Source of the DNA: UBA6898 sp964463135
Lineage (GTDB): Bacteria > Nitrospirota > Thermodesulfovibrionia > Thermodesulfovibrionales > UBA6898
NCBI GenBank assembly: GCA_964463135.1
Contig: CAYXBA010000017.1
Span: 1-64,000, forward strand
Direction of reading: 5' to 3'
DNA: 64,000 nucleotides
In this document: piece by piece, positions 59,585-64,000 of the stretch
Position numbering within the stretch: the stretch's first letter is position 1
How the letters are laid out: each line of letters opens with the position of its first letter
Program-made: the position numbers and the translations under genes
The notes under the pieces: model-generated
The model's input: only the letters and a program-made list of their open reading frames with translations
The model's database searches: none
Told to the model about the DNA's origin: nothing

Positions 59585-60562
59585 ATGGAATCAATGCCTT
59601 TGATAACGGTTATAGTCCCCGTATTTAATACTCAAAAACATCTCTCGAAGTGTATTGATAGCATCATTAATCAGTCATATCAGAATTTACAGATTCTTTT
59701 AATTAATGACGGCTCTACTGATAACAGTCCTGCGATTTGTGATGCGTACGCTGAACGCGACAGCAGGATCAGGGTAATACATAAAGAGAATAAAGGTGTG
59801 TCCTCTGCAAGAAACTTGGGCATCGAGATATCCACGGGTGATTATATAAGCTTTATAGACAGTGATGATTGGCTTGAGCCGGGGGCCTATGAACATCTTG
59901 TAGGCTGTATTTTTGAGCACAAGGTCGGCGCAGTAATATTCGAATACTTTGTTGACTATGAAAGCGGCAAATCCGTTCACAAGGCGTATAATCAACTTAA
60001 CGGGTTTATGGACCGTGTCAAAGCCATTGAAACCACCATCTCGCCTGTTAACAGATTTGCATGGTCGAAAATTTATGCGAGAGAATTGATTGAAAACGTT
60101 CGTTTTGACCAAAACATCCATATTGGAGAAGATACTCTGTTCGCCTGCAATGCCCTTGGCAATGCACAGTCTGCTTATTATACTTCCAAGCCGTTGTATC
60201 ATCATGTTCAAAGCGAAGTCAGCGCCACAAGATGCGCTTTTAACAAGAAGCGTTTCACTGGCATTGAAGCGTATCAACGGCTACTGCAACTGTGTCAATC
60301 AAATTACCCTAAAATCATTGATGTCGCACTCTCTGCTTATATTTCACTTGTTATATCTACCATTGTTGAACTGTATGATGCTCGGGATTTCCCTGATTCA
60401 AGAAAAATTATATCCAGCTTGAACAGTAAAATACGAAATCACTTCTATACTGTTCTCCACTCTAAAAATATATTATTGCGAGTCAAAGTACGCTTTTTAT
60501 TGTGCTGTATCAGTCCATGGCTACCATACGTATTACATAAAAGGCACGGGGAGCAGGCTTGA
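59585..60562 (+). CDS. Family 2 glycosyltransferase
   Basis: 325 residues: LITVIVPVFNTQKHLSKCIDSIINQSYQNLQILLINDGSTDNSPAICDAYAERDSRIRVIHKENKGVSSARNLGIEISTGDYISFIDSDDWLEPGAY, the classical GT2 set with the DSDD metal site. It starts 11 bp after the previous gene and is probably co-translated with its neighbours. Donor and acceptor unknown. Confidence 0.87.
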   Translation: MESMPLITVIVPVFNTQKHLSKCIDSIINQSYQNLQILLINDGSTDNSPAICDAYAERDSRIRVIHKENKGVSSARNLGIEISTGDYISFIDSDDWLEPGAYEHLVGCIFEHKVGAVIFEYFVDYESGKSVHKAYNQLNGFMDRVKAIETTISPVNRFAWSKIYARELIENVRFDQNIHIGEDTLFACNALGNAQSAYYTSKPLYHHVQSEVSATRCAFNKKRFTGIEAYQRLLQLCQSNYPKIIDVALSAYISLVISTIVELYDARDFPDSRKIISSLNSKIRNHFYTVLHSKNILLRVKVRFLLCCISPWLPYVLHKRHGEQA

Positions 60563-60580
60563 CTATGGGATTTGGAAGGG

Positions 60581-61780
60581 ATGGCTCACGTGAATAAAAT
60601 CGGCATAATTACCATAACTCGTGACGAAAATTACGGGAACAGGCTGCAGAACTATGCCGTGCAAGAAATTATCAAAAAGCTCGGTTTCGAGGCAGAAACT
60701 ATAATAAATACCACGGCAAATGGTTTCAATAGTGTCGCTTCTCGTGCAGATATTTATAAAAAACTGAAGCCGACACACCTTTTAAGGGCAATAAATGCAC
60801 GATTACGAAACAAGCTCATGATCAAGAATGATCGTGATGGAATTCTTAAGTCATTATTTTGGAAGTTGTCCTGTAAAGATAAAATATCAGCCGCAGTAAA
60901 ACAGCGCAAAATAGCTTTTTTGAATTTTAATCATAGAAATATAATTTTCAGCCGAACAACAATATCATTGGATCATATTGATAAAGCAGGCTTAAATCAC
61001 TACGAGTATTTTGTCTGCGGCAGTGATCAAATCTGGAATCCATATTATCCACAAACCTCAATGATCGATTTTTTACAATTTGCGCCCAAGAGTAAAAGAA
61101 TTGCGTATGCCCCGAGCTTTGGCGTCGACCATATTCCTGAACATAAAAAGGAACATTACAGGCAGTGGTTGCGTGATATTCCGTATTTATCAATCCGAGA
61201 ACAACAAGGCGCTGCTATCATAAAGGACCTTACGGGAAGAGATGCTACCGTATTGGTTGACCCTACTCTGATGCTAAGCAAGGATGAGTGGATGGCTATT
61301 GCTCAGAAACCGTCGATTTCTAACAAAGGCAAATATGTTCTGACGTACTTCCTGGGAAATGAAACTAACGAATATCAGAGTACAATCCGTGATATTGCTG
61401 CCAGGAGTTCATGTAAAATAATAAACTTGGCAGATATACGTGAATTTGAAAGTTATGCCGTTGATCCTGCTGAGTTTGTTTACCTTATTAACAATGCAGA
61501 ATTGGTCTGTACAGATTCTTTTCACGGCGCAGTCTTTTCCATAATTATGCGCACTCATTTTATTGTTTTTGACAGGTTGGAAGACGGTCATTCTATGGGG
61601 TCACGACTTGAGAACCTATTGAGTAACTTCGGAATGGAAGAGCGATTGTTCAGAAATATCAGAAAGATAGAAGACGTTTTTAATACAGATTTTAGCAATG
61701 TTGAACGTATTATCGCTGTTGAACAGAACAAGGCGTGGAGTTTCCTTTCTTCTGCAACAAAACAGCCCACATCAGATTAA
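60581..61780 (+). CDS. Polysaccharide pyruvyl transferase family protein
   Basis: 399 residues of the PS_pyruv_trans/CsaB fold: KIGIITITRDENYGNRLQNYAVQEIIKKLGFEAE, YEYFVCGSDQIWNPYYPQ, AYAPSFGVDHIP, VDPTLML, ELVCTDSFHGAVFSIIM. It adds pyruvate ketals or, in this subgroup, acts as a polysaccharide-associated transferase. A GTG at 60590 sits at better spacing from GGAAGG (60574) and may be the real start. It occurs with an FrhB-like protein (62789), a recurrent pairing in glycan loci. Confidence 0.83.
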   Translation: MAHVNKIGIITITRDENYGNRLQNYAVQEIIKKLGFEAETIINTTANGFNSVASRADIYKKLKPTHLLRAINARLRNKLMIKNDRDGILKSLFWKLSCKDKISAAVKQRKIAFLNFNHRNIIFSRTTISLDHIDKAGLNHYEYFVCGSDQIWNPYYPQTSMIDFLQFAPKSKRIAYAPSFGVDHIPEHKKEHYRQWLRDIPYLSIREQQGAAIIKDLTGRDATVLVDPTLMLSKDEWMAIAQKPSISNKGKYVLTYFLGNETNEYQSTIRDIAARSSCKIINLADIREFESYAVDPAEFVYLINNAELVCTDSFHGAVFSIIMRTHFIVFDRLEDGHSMGSRLENLLSNFGMEERLFRNIRKIEDVFNTDFSNVERIIAVEQNKAWSFLSSATKQPTSD

Positions 61781-61791
61781 AGGATCCAAAG

Positions 61792-62808
61792 ATGATTGAC
61801 CACCCACTGGTGAGCATTATCACACCATGCTACAACGGAGAGAATTATGTACATCGGTTTTTCGATTCCATTTTAGCCCAGACATATAGAAACATTGAGC
61901 TGATATTTGTAAACGATGGTTCAACAGATAAAACCGAGGAACGAGCCCTCTCTTATAAAGAGAAATTTGAGAGCAATGGAATTCACTTTGTGTACATTTT
62001 TCAGGAAAACAAGGGATTAGCTGGCGCAATAAATACCGGATTGCTTAAAGTCACAGGCAAGTATCTCTGCTGGCCCGATTCTGATGACTACTTAGAAGCA
62101 ACGTCGATTGAGAAACGTGTAAGTATTTTAGAGGAATTCACTGATTATGCCGTGGTAACCAGCGATGCCTATATTAGGGATGTTGAGTGTTTAGAACTGC
62201 CGATAGGCTTAATTTCAAACAAGGACCCTAAAAAATATCTTACCAATCAATTTGAGCTGTTACTAATAGGTGAATCCATATTCTGTTCTGGTTGTCACAT
62301 GATAAGAACCAATAGTTTTTTTGATACTCACCCTAATGGGCGCTTTTTCCCTGCGAGAAGGGGGCAAAATTGGCAGATATTACTCCCTATATATTATAAA
62401 TATAAACGCTATTTTCTGGATGAACCGCTATATAATTACGTAAGGTATCCTCAAACTATGTCAAAGGGTGATAATACGGCAGAAAAGAAACTTTATAGAT
62501 GTGATGAGCATGTTGAGATTCTGCTTAATACAATTAATACAATAGATATGCCCCTTGCAGAGAAAAGAAGATATGAAGATATAGTAAACACTATTTATAC
62601 AAGAAAAAGATTAAAGATCGCTTATGAATATGGTGACAGAAACCTATTGAAAGCTCAATATAAATTGCTCGCAGCTCACAAACAGTTGAAGTTGATTGAT
62701 GTAATTATATATTTGGGCGGCCGATATAGGTGCATTGGATATATGATCGGATACGCGGGTGCTATAAAGAAAATAGTCAGAAGAACACATGTTGCAAATA
62801 ATCAATAA
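61792..62808 (+). CDS. Family 2 glycosyltransferase
   Basis: 338 residues from the ATG at 61792, behind AAAGGA: LVSIITPCYNGENYVHRFFDSILAQTYRNIELIFVNDGSTDKTEERAL and LCWPDSDDYLEATSIEKR. The C-terminal half includes an NYVRYPQTMSKGDNTAEKK segment common in capsule GT2 enzymes. The 3' end overlaps the next gene by 20 bp. AT-rich. Confidence 0.85.
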   Translation: MIDHPLVSIITPCYNGENYVHRFFDSILAQTYRNIELIFVNDGSTDKTEERALSYKEKFESNGIHFVYIFQENKGLAGAINTGLLKVTGKYLCWPDSDDYLEATSIEKRVSILEEFTDYAVVTSDAYIRDVECLELPIGLISNKDPKKYLTNQFELLLIGESIFCSGCHMIRTNSFFDTHPNGRFFPARRGQNWQILLPIYYKYKRYFLDEPLYNYVRYPQTMSKGDNTAEKKLYRCDEHVEILLNTINTIDMPLAEKRRYEDIVNTIYTRKRLKIAYEYGDRNLLKAQYKLLAAHKQLKLIDVIIYLGGRYRCIGYMIGYAGAIKKIVRRTHVANNQ

Positions 62809-63955
62809 ACACGAATGTGCCGGATGTAGCGCTTGTTACAGCATCTGTCCCACAAATAGCATCTCGATGATATCTGATGTAGAGGGATTCGACTATCCCC
62901 TTATTAATCAGGATACATGTATCGACTGCAATTTATGTGTGAAAACATGCCCAATTATAAATGGCGTTACAGTTGACAATAATCCGACTGCATATGCTGC
63001 TTATCATAAAAACGAAGATATCAGAATGCAAAGTTCTTCTGGTGGCGTTTTTACTGCTATTTCCGAATATGTAATTCGTAATAGCGGAGTTGTCTTTGGT
63101 GTTTGTTTTGATGATAGCTTTAATGCAGTGCATGATTATGCTGAAACGATTGAAGGTCTAATAAAGATGAGGGGTTCTAAATATGTTCAAAGTAGAATTG
63201 GTGATGCATATAGACAGGTTAAGGGCTTTCTTGGGCAGGAAAGATTAGTGTTGTTTACGGGAACGCCTTGCCAAATTGCTGGGCTGAAATCATACCTTGG
63301 GAATGATAGCGAGTATTTAATAACCCAGGACATCATCTGCCACGGGGTGCCGTCTCCTAAAGCTTGGAATAAATATTTGGAACTGTTTTCTAGAACCGGG
63401 CGAATACAATCAATATCATTTAGAAATAAGGATACGGGCTGGTCCGAATTCAGCATGAAAGTTACAACAACTACCGAGAAATACAGACAAGCTTTGAGCA
63501 AGGATTATTTCTTAAAGGCATTCTTAAGTGACCTATGTTTGCGGCCCTCATGCTATCACTGCCATTTTAGAACATTACATAGGGCAAGCGATATAACTCT
63601 GGCTGACTTTTGGGGAATAGAAGTCATATTGCCAGCAATGAACGATGACAAGGGCATTTCACTCGTAATAATTAATTCAGATAAAGGCAATACGCTGTAT
63701 CAGGAAATCAATAAAGATATATTTTACAAGCCTGTTGATATTTTAGAGGCCACTAAATATAATAAAGCCGCTACCCAGTCAATCCCTATGCCCATAAAAA
63801 GACAATATTTTTTTGAGCATTTAAATAAGCTTCCCTTTGATAGTTTAGTCAAACAATGCACAAAAGAACATATCTCTACCAAGCTTAGACGTTTTGTGCA
63901 TAAATTCGCCTTAAAAACGATGAAACTTCTTTCACATCGTATAACTAAGAGTTAG
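62789..63955 (+). CDS. FrhB-like Fe-S flavoprotein of polysaccharide loci
   Basis: 388 residues: an N-terminal 2x[4Fe-4S] ferredoxin domain (C-x2-C-x2-C-x3-CP in ECAGCSACYSICP, and DCNLCVKTCP), then the coenzyme F420 hydrogenase beta-subunit-like core (SSSGGVFTAISEYVI; RGSKYVQSRIGDAYRQVKGFL; VLFTGTPCQIAGLKSYL; DIICHGVPSPKAWNKY; CYHCHFRTLHRASDITLADFWGI). Such proteins recur next to pyruvyltransferases and GT2 enzymes; F420 use is not implied. A reductive sugar or lipid modification is inference. Confidence 0.85.
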   Translation: MLQIINKHECAGCSACYSICPTNSISMISDVEGFDYPLINQDTCIDCNLCVKTCPIINGVTVDNNPTAYAAYHKNEDIRMQSSSGGVFTAISEYVIRNSGVVFGVCFDDSFNAVHDYAETIEGLIKMRGSKYVQSRIGDAYRQVKGFLGQERLVLFTGTPCQIAGLKSYLGNDSEYLITQDIICHGVPSPKAWNKYLELFSRTGRIQSISFRNKDTGWSEFSMKVTTTTEKYRQALSKDYFLKAFLSDLCLRPSCYHCHFRTLHRASDITLADFWGIEVILPAMNDDKGISLVIINSDKGNTLYQEINKDIFYKPVDILEATKYNKAATQSIPMPIKRQYFFEHLNKLPFDSLVKQCTKEHISTKLRRFVHKFALKTMKLLSHRITKS

Positions 63956-63978
63956 AGTTTTATTATAGGAGTCATATA

Positions 63979-64000
63979 ATGTTGATATATTTTTCATGTC
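63979..64000 (+). CDS. Start of next gene, truncated by window end
   Basis: ATG TTG ATA TAT TTT TCA follows TAGGAG (63966-63971) at normal spacing, so a further gene of the glycan cluster begins here. Only seven codons are visible; product unknown. Confidence 0.5.

Overview
The window is a metagenome-style scaffold (it carries one 100-N gap) from a Gram-negative bacterium. Outer-membrane export, lipoprotein, periplasmic c-heme and SCO1 genes, an RfaH-type antiterminator, an EPS-type MarR regulator and four-helix-bundle S23-like proteins together suggest Nitrospirota or Desulfobacterota. That placement is inference; the window holds no rRNA or tRNA gene to anchor it.

Layout. 1-2 kb: a ParB-like fragment, a duplicated DUF3467 protein and a Skp/OmpH chaperone. 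2-8.1 kb (minus strand): a DUF362 ferredoxin, a heme-motif sensor histidine kinase translationally coupled to two periplasmic binding proteins, and an unknown redox-type membrane protein. 8.2-10.7 kb (minus): a MacB/LolD-type ABC transporter and a small exported protein. 10.8-15.5 kb (minus): two paralogous secreted subtilases with carboxypeptidase-regulatory-like repeats. From a strong sigma70 promoter at 15.62 kb a plus-strand exopolysaccharide operon runs to about 25.3 kb: FecR protein, Wza, Wzc-type tyrosine kinase, TPR protein, a membrane J-domain protein, a Wzy/ligase, a DUF192 protein and a CpsB-type PHP phosphatase. It continues through an RfaH-like antiterminator, an ops-like element, an EPS MarR regulator and a UDP-glucuronate-epimerase-type enzyme. 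28.3-29.5 kb: a four-helix-bundle gene split by an IS5-family (IS427-type) element. 29.7-35 kb: a PAS sensor kinase and NtrC regulator pair. 35-36.5 kb: two toxin-antitoxin modules, the second with a frameshifted toxin. 36.7-41.3 kb: FKBP, SCO1, a cytochrome c/binding-protein fusion and small exported proteins. 41.3-48.06 kb: a giant multicopper oxidase. 48.3-64 kb: an O-antigen/capsule-like glycan cluster with fdtCAB (dTDP-Fuc3NAc), Wzx, wecB, asnB, six glycosyltransferases or acyltransferases, pyruvyltransferase and an FrhB-like protein. Much of this last block is visibly AT-richer.

The most unusual signal is not a gene. Between about 8 and 41 kb nearly every intergenic spacer is built of degenerate 7-bp (sometimes 8-bp) tandem words from several families: TTTACGC, TTTGAAC, GGTAAAG, AGCTCTC and GTTTAGG. 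They follow one orientation rule on both strands. The 3' flank of a gene carries one orientation and the 5' flank of the next gene carries its reverse complement, so each spacer is a large imperfect inverted repeat. Three four-helix-bundle (S23/IVS-type) genes, and a REP-like palindrome, sit exactly between such inverted halves. This arrangement resembles the intervening sequences of 23S rRNA. The arrays run into the coding sequences: they supply stop codons and C-termini, and form long N-terminal extensions ahead of signal peptides in several exported proteins.

The glycan genes would work as a pathway: sugar-nucleotide synthesis, glycosyl transfer, Wzx flipping, Wzy polymerisation, Wza/Wzc export. 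RfaH/ops and MarR are plausible transcriptional control. The two-component pair and the subtilases may modulate surface properties.
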